From Calothrix sp. NIES-2100 (GTDB lineage: Bacteria > Cyanobacteriota > Cyanobacteriia > Cyanobacteriales > Nostocaceae), in NCBI RefSeq assembly GCF_002368195.1, contig NZ_AP018178.1, positions 481,738 through 545,737 of the forward strand: 64,000 nt of DNA, read 5' to 3'. The notes under the pieces are model-generated. The model searched no databases. It was given only the letters and a program-made list of their open reading frames with translations, and had not been told where the DNA came from. How positions within the stretch are numbered: position 1 is the stretch's first letter; every line of letters starts with the position of its first letter. This document shows, piece by piece, positions 1 to 8,653 of this stretch. The translations under genes were made by a program, and so were the position numbers.

Positions 1-286
1 CCCATTCCTGATATACCGGCACAAAGTTGCCTTGCGAAGCTAATTGCGAAAAATCAGAAAAATCGGGAAAAATCATAAAAACTTTGGGAATTGGGCATGG
101 GGCATCGCGGAAATCGAGCGTTCGCGTAGCGTCTCGCAGAGAAGTCGATATTCAGCCTAACAGGCATAGGGCATAGGGCATAGGGTATTAAGTATTAAGG
201 ATAAAGGATTGGGTATCAAATCTTTTCCCAGCCTCTAGCCCTTAGTCCCTAGTCCCTAGTCCCTATTCCCTTCCAGTATCTAGTAC
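1..286. repeat. Intergenic STRR/REP-like stretch downstream of psaD
   Basis: No gene is visible. The stretch carries a REP-like segment (GCGTTCGCGTAGCGTCTCGC at about 118-137) and heptamer tandem repeats: GGCATAG at about 163-186 and CCCTAGT at about 240-270. Such 7-mers are the short tandemly repeated repetitive sequences known from heterocystous cyanobacteria. Confidence 0.6.
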
Positions 287-700
287 CTAAGCATCGAAGG
301 TATATTTACCACTGAACTTCAGCGCAGATGGTTCGGGGTTGCTACCAATGTTACGTGCTACGTAACGGACTTTTTCACGACCTTCTTTCACCTTTTCAGG
401 GAAAGTTCCATCAGCGGGGTGAATTAAAGTGGTTTCACCTGAGGGCAGAATCCGGTAAATTTTGTAGTCTGTGATTTTGAATTTCCGGAGTTGACCACCC
501 AAAGCGATACCATATTCTTTACGCGCTATGTACAATAGGTTTTCTCCCTGTTGCATAGTAGCCGCACCACCTGTAGGCAGTTCAAAAACTTGAGCCTTGG
601 GGCTAGTCCAGGTGATAGCATACTTTTCTTCCGTTGCTGCTTTTGTTAGCAAGCCACCAGTGCTGCCAGCAAATAGCGGAGTTTTTCCAGAAAGTGCCAT
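287..700 (-). CDS. psaD: Photosystem I subunit II (PsaD)
   Basis: PsaD is the cytoplasmic-side extrinsic subunit of photosystem I that helps dock ferredoxin and stabilises PsaC. The 137-residue protein has the family start MALSGKTPLFAGSTGG, the segment EKYAITWTSPKAQVFELPTG and the basic central stretch KEGREKVRYVARNIG; the length is typical of cyanobacterial PsaD. An in-frame start five codons upstream (position 715) exists, but the conserved N-terminus begins at 700, so I prefer that. The gene stands alone, transcribed leftwards into repeat-rich DNA. It is a housekeeping photosynthesis gene and shows nothing odd. Confidence 0.96.
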   Translation of the reverse strand: MALSGKTPLFAGSTGGLLTKAATEEKYAITWTSPKAQVFELPTGGAATMQQGENLLYIARKEYGIALGGQLRKFKITDYKIYRILPSGETTLIHPADGTFPEKVKEGREKVRYVARNIGSNPEPSALKFSGKYTFDA

Positions 701-779
701 AAAGTAGTCTCTCAACGTTTTTAGGGCATCCTAACACCGCTAAATGGATCATGTTGCGATCGTGTTATAGACTGTAACA

Positions 780-1005
780 GTTTTTAGTCATTTGTCATTT
801 GTCATTGGTCATTGGTCATGGGGGAGGCAGTGCGTTGGACGGGTTAAGAGGCTTGTAGACGCGGAGCGGCTTCCCGCAGGGTAGCAACTGCCGTCATGGG
901 GCATAAATTATTTCTTATTTATCTCCTTTCCCTTGTCCCCCTTGTCCCCCTTCCCCCTCTGCCCCCCTGCCCCTCTGCCCCTCTCTGGGCTGCTCTGGAC
1001 AATGG
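780..1005. repeat. Heptamer STRR tracts between psaD and the histidine kinase
   Basis: GTCATTT/GTCATTG heptamers at about 786-820 are followed by a REP-like piece (GCGGAGCGGCTTCCCGCAGG) and by a pyrimidine-rich CCCCTTGTCCCCC/CCCTCTGCC tract at about 935-1000. The last tract overlaps the 3' end of the neighbouring kinase gene. Confidence 0.6.
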
Positions 1006-2962
1006 GGATAGTAAAGTGAAACTGACTACCTTGGTCTTTGCCTTTGGATGTCGCCCAAATTTCCCCACCCCAGCCATTGACAATTTGGCGACAAATTGCT
1101 AATCCCAAACCTGTACCGCCTGTACTCCGGCGTAATGCGCCTTCTTCTTGATAAAAGCGGTCAAAAACTATTTCTAATCTGTTGGGTTCGATACCCCTCC
1201 CTGTATCAGCTACGGTAACTTCAACCATTTGTTGCTTGTTGCGCATCGCGCTAATGCTAATTTCTCCCTTTGATGGTGTAAATTTAAAAGCGTTGTCTAC
1301 AAGTTTGGCGATTACCTCTACCAGCCAATCACCGTCAGCTTTGACTAAAGGCAGGTTTTTGGCAATATTAGTGGTAATTACCGGCGGCTTTTCGTTTGTG
1401 GAGCGTGTTCGCATCCGGCTAAGTGATAGATCTACGCACTCTTGTAAAATCAGAGATTCAGGATGCCATTCCACTCGACCACTTTCGAGGTTGGAAAGTG
1501 TTAAGAAATCTTGCACTAATTTCCGCATCCGTTCGGAATCAGCAAGAGCAGTTTCCAGCATGACTTGTTGTAAATCTTGGGGCATATCTGGCTCGCTGGC
1601 GAGGCTTTCTAGGCAAACTTGAATGGTTGATAGGGGGGTGCGGAGTTCGTGTCCGGTAATGGCTATCAGGTTGCTGCGAGTGCGATCGAGGGCTTCTAAT
1701 TGCTGATTGAGTTCTTCGAGGTTGGCGTAGGCTTCTGCTTGAATTAAAGCTGCTCCCACCTGGGTAGCGATCGCTTTGACTAAATCTAATTCTCCGGGTT
1801 GGCACTCATGGGGCGATGGATTGCAATAGTGTAATTCTACTATCCCCAGCAATCGCCCTTGATAGAACACTGGTTCAATCAGCCACGAACGAATAGCAAA
1901 TTTTTTGGCGATCGCAGATAGCACTGGGGAATTGATCACCCCAGGATCGGCTAAGGTATCGCTGACACACACACCCTCGCCAAGTTTGACTATTTCCCGA
2001 AATAAGGGATTTTGCTCTAACTCCCAGGTTTGTCCTAACACGGATGACACCCCTGGATGTAAAAATTCATGTTCAATTATGGCTTTGGCTTCTGTCGCTT
2101 GGGCGCGATAAATTAAACAGCGCCCAGCGTCCATGTGCTGTCCCAATTCTTGTGCGGCTATTTGCAATACTTCATGGGGATCGAGCGATCGCCGAATTGC
2201 AGTACTAATTGAGTTGATTAAGCTTTCTTTCCGTGCTTGGGCTGTAATCGAACGATAGGCTTTATGCAATTTGTACTGGCTAGCTTGCAGATAAGTTACT
2301 AAGCGTTGCACAAAAGGATCGGTATCTATGTCACAAGCATATGTGTTGCTCTGTTCTGCTGCTGATGCTATTTTCGGTTTCCCAATCCCAAATCTTTGGC
2401 GTGCTTCCTCAACTTTGTCCCCTAGATCTGGTCTGTAAACTACAATCCTCTCTAGTAGTAATTGGGCTGCTTTGAGGCTGACTCCTCTTTCTGATGTCCA
2501 AATTCCCTCAAACCTACGTGCTGTATCCATATCCAGACTCGGAATTAGCTCTGGATGCTGCTGATTTTTGGCAATAGAGCCGATACTTTCCCGACAAACA
2601 AGGCATGTGGCATAGTTGTCTCCAATGACCACCAAATGCCATTCTTGGCTTAAGGCATCATCTGGCTCAAAAGCTACTTTTTCATAAAATTCCGAGCTAT
2701 TGGTAAAATCTGTTTCCGGCGCAGATAATACGTATATTTGGTTACTTCGCTCTGATAGGCGTAGGTAGCGATGCGCTTCTTGGCGATAAAAGCGCTCTCG
2801 TTGGAAGCTAGCAATTATCAAAGGCTGGACTAAAGTCGCCGCCAAAACTTGGTCTTCCATCGCATGGGACAGCGCCGTTAGTGAAGCTTTGAAATATAGC
2901 TGGGGTCGTAGGTAGGGGAGGAACTGTAGCAGATCACTCAGCACAGAAGTTGAAATGCTCAT
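908..2962 (-). CDS. DICT-GAF sensor histidine kinase
   Basis: This is a soluble two-component sensor kinase. The order is an N-terminal DICT sensory domain (about residues 1-140, beginning MSISTSVLSDLLQFLPYL), a linker, a GAF domain (about 250-410), HisKA with the phospho-acceptor in GHELRTPLSTIQ, and HATPase_c with N box NAFKFTP, DTGRGIE and GGTGLGLAICRQIV. DICT domains are known from cyanobacterial kinases and diguanylate cyclases; the ligand is unknown. An in-frame start at 3022 would add 20 residues (MYNASVTWIPIE...) that do not look like the domain, so 2962 is preferred. The last ~28 residues, including SSPERGRGAGGQRGKGDKGD, are encoded by an STRR tract and look like recent read-through. 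No cognate regulator is adjacent. Confidence 0.9.
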   Translation of the reverse strand: MSISTSVLSDLLQFLPYLRPQLYFKASLTALSHAMEDQVLAATLVQPLIIASFQRERFYRQEAHRYLRLSERSNQIYVLSAPETDFTNSSEFYEKVAFEPDDALSQEWHLVVIGDNYATCLVCRESIGSIAKNQQHPELIPSLDMDTARRFEGIWTSERGVSLKAAQLLLERIVVYRPDLGDKVEEARQRFGIGKPKIASAAEQSNTYACDIDTDPFVQRLVTYLQASQYKLHKAYRSITAQARKESLINSISTAIRRSLDPHEVLQIAAQELGQHMDAGRCLIYRAQATEAKAIIEHEFLHPGVSSVLGQTWELEQNPLFREIVKLGEGVCVSDTLADPGVINSPVLSAIAKKFAIRSWLIEPVFYQGRLLGIVELHYCNPSPHECQPGELDLVKAIATQVGAALIQAEAYANLEELNQQLEALDRTRSNLIAITGHELRTPLSTIQVCLESLASEPDMPQDLQQVMLETALADSERMRKLVQDFLTLSNLESGRVEWHPESLILQECVDLSLSRMRTRSTNEKPPVITTNIAKNLPLVKADGDWLVEVIAKLVDNAFKFTPSKGEISISAMRNKQQMVEVTVADTGRGIEPNRLEIVFDRFYQEEGALRRSTGGTGLGLAICRQIVNGWGGEIWATSKGKDQGSQFHFTIPIVQSSPERGRGAGGQRGKGDKGDKGKEINKK

Positions 2963-3022
2963 GAATGTCGTTAAGAAAAGCCCAATTTCGATCGGAATCC
3001 AAGTCACAGATGCATTGTACAA

Positions 3023-4304
3023 ATTACAACGGACTATAAAGTCATTTAGGCGATCGCAATATGTAAAGAATCGTGAAAATGACTTTTTGCAGCAGTGCCA
3101 AACTCTGATTCTAATTTAAGAGGAGCTTGTACAGCTTTATTGGTCATTTGTTTTTTTTTATTCGTATTCAGGAATTTAGTCTTGAATACAACAAGCACAC
3201 TTTCTGATTACTACAAACCTCTTAAAACTTTTGCCATAGACCACTCGTTAGTAATCTCTGATCAATTATCGCTGATTAATTCAACATTAGCTAATTAAGT
3301 ATCAATTAGCTGCATCTTTTAGGCAAGTTATAGCTCTCACAAATTCTAACATTTTTGAACTTTTTGATATTTTTGTATTTGTGTATCAAGCTTGACATTA
3401 ATTCACATCAGGCTGTTCTGTAAGTCATGATATACCTGGACTATGCATGGTATTTATTCATGAGTAACAGAGAATATCCTGTTAATAATACTGGCTATCT
3501 ATGGGTCTTATCCTCAAAAAAGTTGATAGAATATTGAAGACAGTGCTATATTTTGCAATTTCATTTAATATAACTTTGTCAATAAGTTTAAATTTTTATT
3601 AAAACTATGTGATAGATTGCCCAATACAATCTTTTATGAAAAGTAGTTAAGTCTGCAATAAATATTTTGAGTAGAAGCTACTGAACTATCAGCGTATCAG
3701 GAGTAGTAAGTAATAATACTAGTTGAAATTAAAATTTTTCTCTAAAAACCAGAATAAACATTCCCCATACCTTGAATATAGGAATCCGGTTTTATTCTGG
3801 AAAAAATCTTAGTATCTGTAGGGAAGCCAGTAACGGATACGCAGGGATTTCTCCAACACAAAGCAAGTGGCTCCCCTAGGTATTATTTCCAAAATCAAAT
3901 AGCAATCTTAGAAGATGGACTATTTTAGATTAAAATAGGTGTAAATATAGATTAATGAGTAAATAATCCGTAAAATAACTTAAAATCGCATTTTTTTAGA
4001 CTTGACGTTAGCTTAATAAAACTTTAAAAAATATAGGTTTACCAAATCACACACTTGACCATTGACAACCTCAACTGAAATCTATGGCAAGCAGTTTTAG
4101 TCTTGGATCTGATTGTTGTAGATTTTATAGCTGTCCTGTTGCCAACAGTATGTCAGTATGATTTTGGCGATAATGACTTAAATAAAATTGCTATAGCGTC
4201 TTTTTTCCAAGTTCTCATAGGAGAATCCCTCCGGAGTGAACTTTTATTCCTGTTGACGCTCAAGCGCTCACGAAAATGTATACCTGTACACGGAATGTTG
4301 CCTA
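3023..4304. other. Long AT-rich intergenic region with a possible structured element
   Basis: I see no convincing gene in these 1.28 kb. Two nested inverted repeats occur at about 3749-3888: CCAGAATAAA (3749-3758) pairs with TTTATTCTGG (3791-3800), and AGGGAAGCCA (about 3819) pairs with TGGCTCCCCT (about 3870) with one mismatch. The second hairpin resembles one at 35834, so it may be a dispersed palindromic repeat. The short ORFs here have no family signature. Confidence 0.5.
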
Positions 4305-6596
4305 ATGACACCGGATATACTGATGACACCGGAAAGAATTTTCCAGGACGGAAAAACTTATATTCCCGCAGAACAACTACCTATCCCTGAGTGGCCTTGT
4401 GTTGTTAGTGAAAGACCACAACCAACACTAACGGTGAAAGATGATGATTTATTTTTGGTGACAGACACGATGGGGAACATTTCTGGTTGTTCCCTCAACG
4501 ATGGTAACCCCAGTATGGGACTGTTTTGTTGTGATACCAGATTTCTCAGCCGCCTAGAGTTACAAATTGAAGGGCGATCGCCTGTGCTGCTAAGCAGTAC
4601 AGCAGAAAAAGGATTTGCTCTGTCAGTGTTATGTACTAACCCCAGGATTGATGAACGCCTGAGAGCTGATACTGTAGGGATTCGCCGAGAATTGGTACTC
4701 AATGGGGCACTGTTTGAAGAAATTGAAGTAGCTAATTATAGCACAACCACCGTTAGTTTTGAACTGAGTATCAGCTTTGATGGCGATTTTGTGGATTTAT
4801 TTGAGGTGCGGGGCTATGACCGAGGCCAACGCGGTAGACTACTACGTTTAGTGGAACCCCTAGCTGAAGAAGGAACATCCTCTGAAGGCGATGGCTTTTC
4901 AGGTGTACAAACTCAGCCAATGCTATTACGTGACGAATTCTTAACCTTGGCTTATCAAGGTTTGGATGGCTTAGTCATGGAATCGCGTATCCAATTTCAG
5001 TATCGCCAACCAGACTACTTTAAGGGTTACACTGCGGTTTGGCAGTTAGAGTTGACTCCCCACGAAACCCAAAAACTGGGTTATCGGGTGAATCTGTTGC
5101 GAAATAATCAGCCTAGTTCTACTGTCAACGCCGCGATTACCTTACAACAAGCGAAAGCGGCTGAGTTAATGGAAGAACAACAATGGGTTAACCAAATTAC
5201 CCGCATTAGCTCAGATAAAAGCCTTTTCAATCGCGTGATTGAACGGGCTGAGCAAGATATGTATTTATTGCGTCAGTCCTTTGGCAAGTATAAGACAGTT
5301 TCTGCGGGAGTACCTTGGTTTTCTGCACTGTTTGGGCGAGATTCCATCATTACCGCTTCCCAAACTTTGATGTTAAATCCGACAATTGCCAAAGAAACGC
5401 TGATGCTGCTAGCGAAATACCAAGGCAAAACTGAGGATGAGTGGCGCGAAGAAGAACCAGGGAAGATTTTACACGAGTTGCGCTTGGGGGAAATGGCACG
5501 TTGTCAAGAAATTCCCCATACACCATACTACGGTACAGTCGATGCTACTCCTCTGTGGCTGATGCTCTATGCTGAGTATTATGCTTGGACAAACGATCAC
5601 GAAACTTTAGAGCAACTTTGGCCCAATGCCTTAGCAGCAATGGAGTGGATTGACCGCAATACTAAACAAACTAGCTACTTAAGCTACTATCGTAAATCTA
5701 AACGCGGTCTAGCTAACCAAGGTTGGAAAGACTCAGGCGACTGTATTGTAGACCATAAGGGAGAGCTAGCTAATGGTGCGATCGCTCTTTGTGAGGTACA
5801 AGCATATGTTTATGCCGCAAAAATGCGCCTAGCAGAAATTGCGCGGATGAAAAAGCGGCTAGACTTAGCAGATAGATGGCAAGAAGAAGCGAGAAATCTC
5901 AAGGTGCGGTTTAACAGAGATTTCTGGATGGAAGACCAAGATTTCTGTGCTTTAGCTTTAGATGGCGACGGTAAGCAGGTAGATAGTATTACCTCCAATC
6001 CTGGTCATTGTTTGTATTTGGGGATATTTACACCCGAAAAAGCCTATAGCGTCGCCGAAAGATTGCGCGCCCCAGATATGTTTAATGGTTGGGGGATTCG
6101 CACACTCAGTAGTTTATCCCCAGCTTATAACCCAATGGGCTATCACATCGGTTCAGTTTGGCCTCATGACAACGCTATCATAGCGATGGGATTGCGATCG
6201 CTTGGGTTAATCGATCAAGCCCTAGAATTATTCCAAGGTTTATTTGATATGACTAGCCAACAACCATATCAACGTCCCCCAGAACTGTTCTGCGGCTACG
6301 AACGTAACGGTGATAACGCCCCCGTACAGTATCCAGTCGCCTGTACTCCCCAAGCTTGGGCTACGGGTAGTGTCTTTCAACTTTTGCAAATGATGGTCAA
6401 TCTCGTACCGGATGCGCAAAATAACTGCTTGCGCATCATCGACCCCTCTTTACCAGAGTCGATTAATCGCTTGTCTTTCCATAATTTGCAAGTTGGTACT
6501 ACCATTCTCGATTTAGAATTTGAGCGTTCTGGTAACACTACTGCTTGTCGTGTAGCCAAAAAACGCGGCAATCTCCGAGTGGTGATTGAAGCTTAA
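4305..6596 (+). CDS. Amylo-alpha-1,6-glucosidase / glycogen debranching family protein
   Basis: This 763-residue cytoplasmic glycoside hydrolase probably acts on alpha-1,6 branches of glycogen-like glucans. An N-terminal beta-rich debranching-family domain (about residues 40-285, with LVTDTMGNISGC and GLFCCDTRFLSRLEL) precedes an (alpha/alpha)6 catalytic part (about 315-720). That part carries the family signature VPWFSALFGRDSIITASQ, then HIGSVWPHDNAI and the acidic PPELFCGYERNGD. ATG at 4305 is chosen; a second ATG six codons on is possible. The gene stands alone after a long AT-rich gap. Similar proteins in cyanobacteria are annotated at family level only, so substrate is inferred. Confidence 0.88.
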   Translation: MTPDILMTPERIFQDGKTYIPAEQLPIPEWPCVVSERPQPTLTVKDDDLFLVTDTMGNISGCSLNDGNPSMGLFCCDTRFLSRLELQIEGRSPVLLSSTAEKGFALSVLCTNPRIDERLRADTVGIRRELVLNGALFEEIEVANYSTTTVSFELSISFDGDFVDLFEVRGYDRGQRGRLLRLVEPLAEEGTSSEGDGFSGVQTQPMLLRDEFLTLAYQGLDGLVMESRIQFQYRQPDYFKGYTAVWQLELTPHETQKLGYRVNLLRNNQPSSTVNAAITLQQAKAAELMEEQQWVNQITRISSDKSLFNRVIERAEQDMYLLRQSFGKYKTVSAGVPWFSALFGRDSIITASQTLMLNPTIAKETLMLLAKYQGKTEDEWREEEPGKILHELRLGEMARCQEIPHTPYYGTVDATPLWLMLYAEYYAWTNDHETLEQLWPNALAAMEWIDRNTKQTSYLSYYRKSKRGLANQGWKDSGDCIVDHKGELANGAIALCEVQAYVYAAKMRLAEIARMKKRLDLADRWQEEARNLKVRFNRDFWMEDQDFCALALDGDGKQVDSITSNPGHCLYLGIFTPEKAYSVAERLRAPDMFNGWGIRTLSSLSPAYNPMGYHIGSVWPHDNAIIAMGLRSLGLIDQALELFQGLFDMTSQQPYQRPPELFCGYERNGDNAPVQYPVACTPQAWATGSVFQLLQMMVNLVPDAQNNCLRIIDPSLPESINRLSFHNLQVGTTILDLEFERSGNTTACRVAKKRGNLRVVIEA

Positions 6597-6933
6597 TTAT
6601 TGGGCATTGGGCATGGGGCATTGGGCATTGGGCATTTCTTATTATCTCCCTTCCCTTGTCCCCCTTCCCTTGTCTCCCCTGCCCCTCTGCCCCCCTGCCC
6701 TCAAAAAATAAAAAACTCCACCCACAAGGGGTTGGGGTATTAAACTCCTTCTTTTCAACAACTGACAACTGACAACTGACAACTGACAACTGACACGCGT
6801 AAAGCCTTCGGCATAGCTTCGCTTAGCGCGTAGCGTCCCGCTCTTAAGCGCAATAAAAAAAGAAAGAAGATGCAAATTTCTCCTTTCTTTACCTTTTATT
6901 AATTAATCTTCACTCAGGAATCAGTACTCCGAT
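6597..6933. repeat. STRR cluster (TTGGGCA and TGACAAC heptamers)
   Basis: Directly after the glucosidase stop come TTGGGCA/TGGGGCA heptamers (about 6599-6635). A pyrimidine tract follows (about 6646-6700), then TGACAAC repeated five times (about 6763-6795), and a REP-like segment around 6797-6850. No gene is visible. Confidence 0.7.
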
Positions 6934-7251
6934 TTAGCTTTCTTCCTGATTCTCTACTTTACGACCAGGAGAAGATTCATATAAAGCATCTAGTTGCTGG
7001 CGAGCATCTTCAACGTTGATTGACCGCATCACTAATAAAGGCTCTTTAATTAAGTTACCTGCACTATCTAATAACTCTGGATGTGGTGTAAACTGCTTTT
7101 TTGATGAGGAATAGCCATATTTACCCTGGTTATTCATTGCCGGATAAGTCCGCTCTCGATCAAAACTAAACATAATCAGATTGCGAATTAAATTGGCAAC
7201 AGCAATAACGGCAAGGATTGTAAAAGCCAGAATGTAAAGCAGGTGTAACAT
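6934..7251 (-). CDS. DUF2973 family protein
   Basis: The 105-residue protein begins MLHLLYILAFTILAVIAVAN, one N-terminal transmembrane helix, followed by RNLIMFSFDRE and a polar C-terminal tail. This pattern matches the cyanobacterial DUF2973 family, whose function is unknown. The next leftward gene upstream (7629-7946) is a DUF2605 protein; I recall the two being neighbours in Nostoc genomes, which suggests a shared but unknown role. A 377-bp AT-rich gap with no gene separates them. Confidence 0.75.
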   Translation of the reverse strand: MLHLLYILAFTILAVIAVANLIRNLIMFSFDRERTYPAMNNQGKYGYSSSKKQFTPHPELLDSAGNLIKEPLLVMRSINVEDARQQLDALYESSPGRKVENQEES

Positions 7252-7628
7252 CGGATTTGTCCTCCAGAGGAAGCGAGTTTAAAAAGTTTTTACTGTAACG
7301 TGGCGCTTAGCTGGTAACTTAAATTACAGCTATAGCGACTAAGTAACGTAATATTTGTACGTCAGATTTTGGTTATTAAGGGCAATGTACGAACCGTCAT
7401 TCAAAACACGGTAGCATGTTATACATTATTTTCTGATTTATTCAAAATTTATTAAGGATTTTGTACTTTCGAGAGGGCTTATATACTACTACGCTGAATC
7501 CAAAATGCTTGTCAAGTAAGCTTTTCAATGATTCTGAGTAGTTCGTCTATTTCTGTGCAGCTTTGACTAGATACCAACTTACTGTGATTAATTAAGTCTA
7601 TCGAACTTAATTAATAAAAACTTATTTT
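7252..7628. other. Intergenic region between DUF2973 and DUF2605 genes
   Basis: This AT-rich stretch has no ORF with family features and no clear terminator. It probably holds the promoter and leader of the DUF2973 gene. Confidence 0.5.
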
Positions 7629-7946
7629 TCACTCATCTTTTTCTTGATGGAAGCGCATAACCACATTCCAGCATTTCGTTACCAGATCATGCCAAGGCTT
7701 TATGGTTGCCATATCAATCCCAACTTGTCCATCGGTTGCATTGAATAGCATTTTCGCTGTGTTTAGTTCATTCTGTGCTTGCTTGATTTGTAAAAGCAAG
7801 TCCTTTTGCTCTTGCTCACTCATAAATGAGAGTTGTCTGGTTTCCAAAAAATCACGCGATCGCGCAAACCAAAAATCAAAATCCTCCAACAGTGGTTCTA
7901 AAAGGCTTTTTAGCAATTCAGCCCCTGGTAAATTTGAGTCTCGCAT
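7629..7946 (-). CDS. DUF2605 family protein
   Basis: This 105-residue soluble helical protein starts MRDSNLPGAELLKSLLEPLL and contains EDFDFWFARSRDFLETRQLS and PWHDLVTKCWNVVMRFHQE. It fits the cyanobacterial DUF2605 family of unknown function. It lies upstream of the DUF2973 gene on the same strand. No catalytic motif is visible; the high helix and acidic/aromatic content suggests a small helical bundle. Confidence 0.75.
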   Translation of the reverse strand: MRDSNLPGAELLKSLLEPLLEDFDFWFARSRDFLETRQLSFMSEQEQKDLLLQIKQAQNELNTAKMLFNATDGQVGIDMATIKPWHDLVTKCWNVVMRFHQEKDE

Positions 7947-8653
7947 AAATGAGAAGCATACTTCTAAGTTTCTTTCTCATATTAACTTTATTTACAATTC
8001 TTCACATCCTTTTTTCTGGTTTCGTGAGTCAGATTAATGAAAATTTTGTATTTCCATATACATTTTTATATTTTACCCTGTGCCCTAGAGGTTTAAATAA
8101 CTGCCTGAGGTATGGTGTCTCAAGAGGAATAGCGATCGCACCCTCAAAAGTCAACTGCGATCGCGCTAGAAATAAATCAGCCTCAAGATAGATCATTAAT
8201 TATAATGATATGTTGCGAAATGTTACTGTTAACTCAGCACAGATTCTGATGAATTTTTCATAAAGAAAATATCTAAATGGTAGGGTGCTATAGTCTTGGC
8301 ATCGGTGGGACTTGTGGTTGCGTAATGGTGAATTGTCCCTGTAGCCTTAATTCCCACTTGTGGCGTAACTTATCTGAATCTTATCTATCAATGTTGCTGC
8401 AAATAATCGTCATTGCCACCGGAGGGAAGCGATCGCATAGTTTCACCAGACATCATATTAATATCAGTTTGAGGCGATCGCTTTTCGTTACCGCAGTTTT
8501 AATTTAGCTTCAGCGGAAGTTGGGAGAGTTGATCTAGCATAGGGAAAAGCCTATGAAGATGGCATATTTGCCCATGTTATATTTGGGTAGATTTTTCAGA
8601 ACACCCACTGATAAATCAGCATTTCAATCACTTCGCCAATGGTTTAGCAGCCG
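7947..8653. other. Intergenic region upstream of thrS, with an AT-rich dyad
   Basis: I see no supported gene. An AT-rich dyad ATCATTA-ATTA-TAATGAT lies at 8192-8209 and superficially resembles Fur/Zur-type operators, although the half-site order is not the Zur consensus. HIP1-type GCGATCGC sites are at about 8133 and 8430. Confidence 0.4.

Noticed and set aside
3095..3298. 67-codon ORF in the gap after the histidine kinase
   Set aside because: AT-rich, no family features, no ribosome site.
4103..4390. 95-codon ORF overlapping the debranching enzyme start
   Set aside because: Overlaps the conserved N-terminus in another frame and has no domain.
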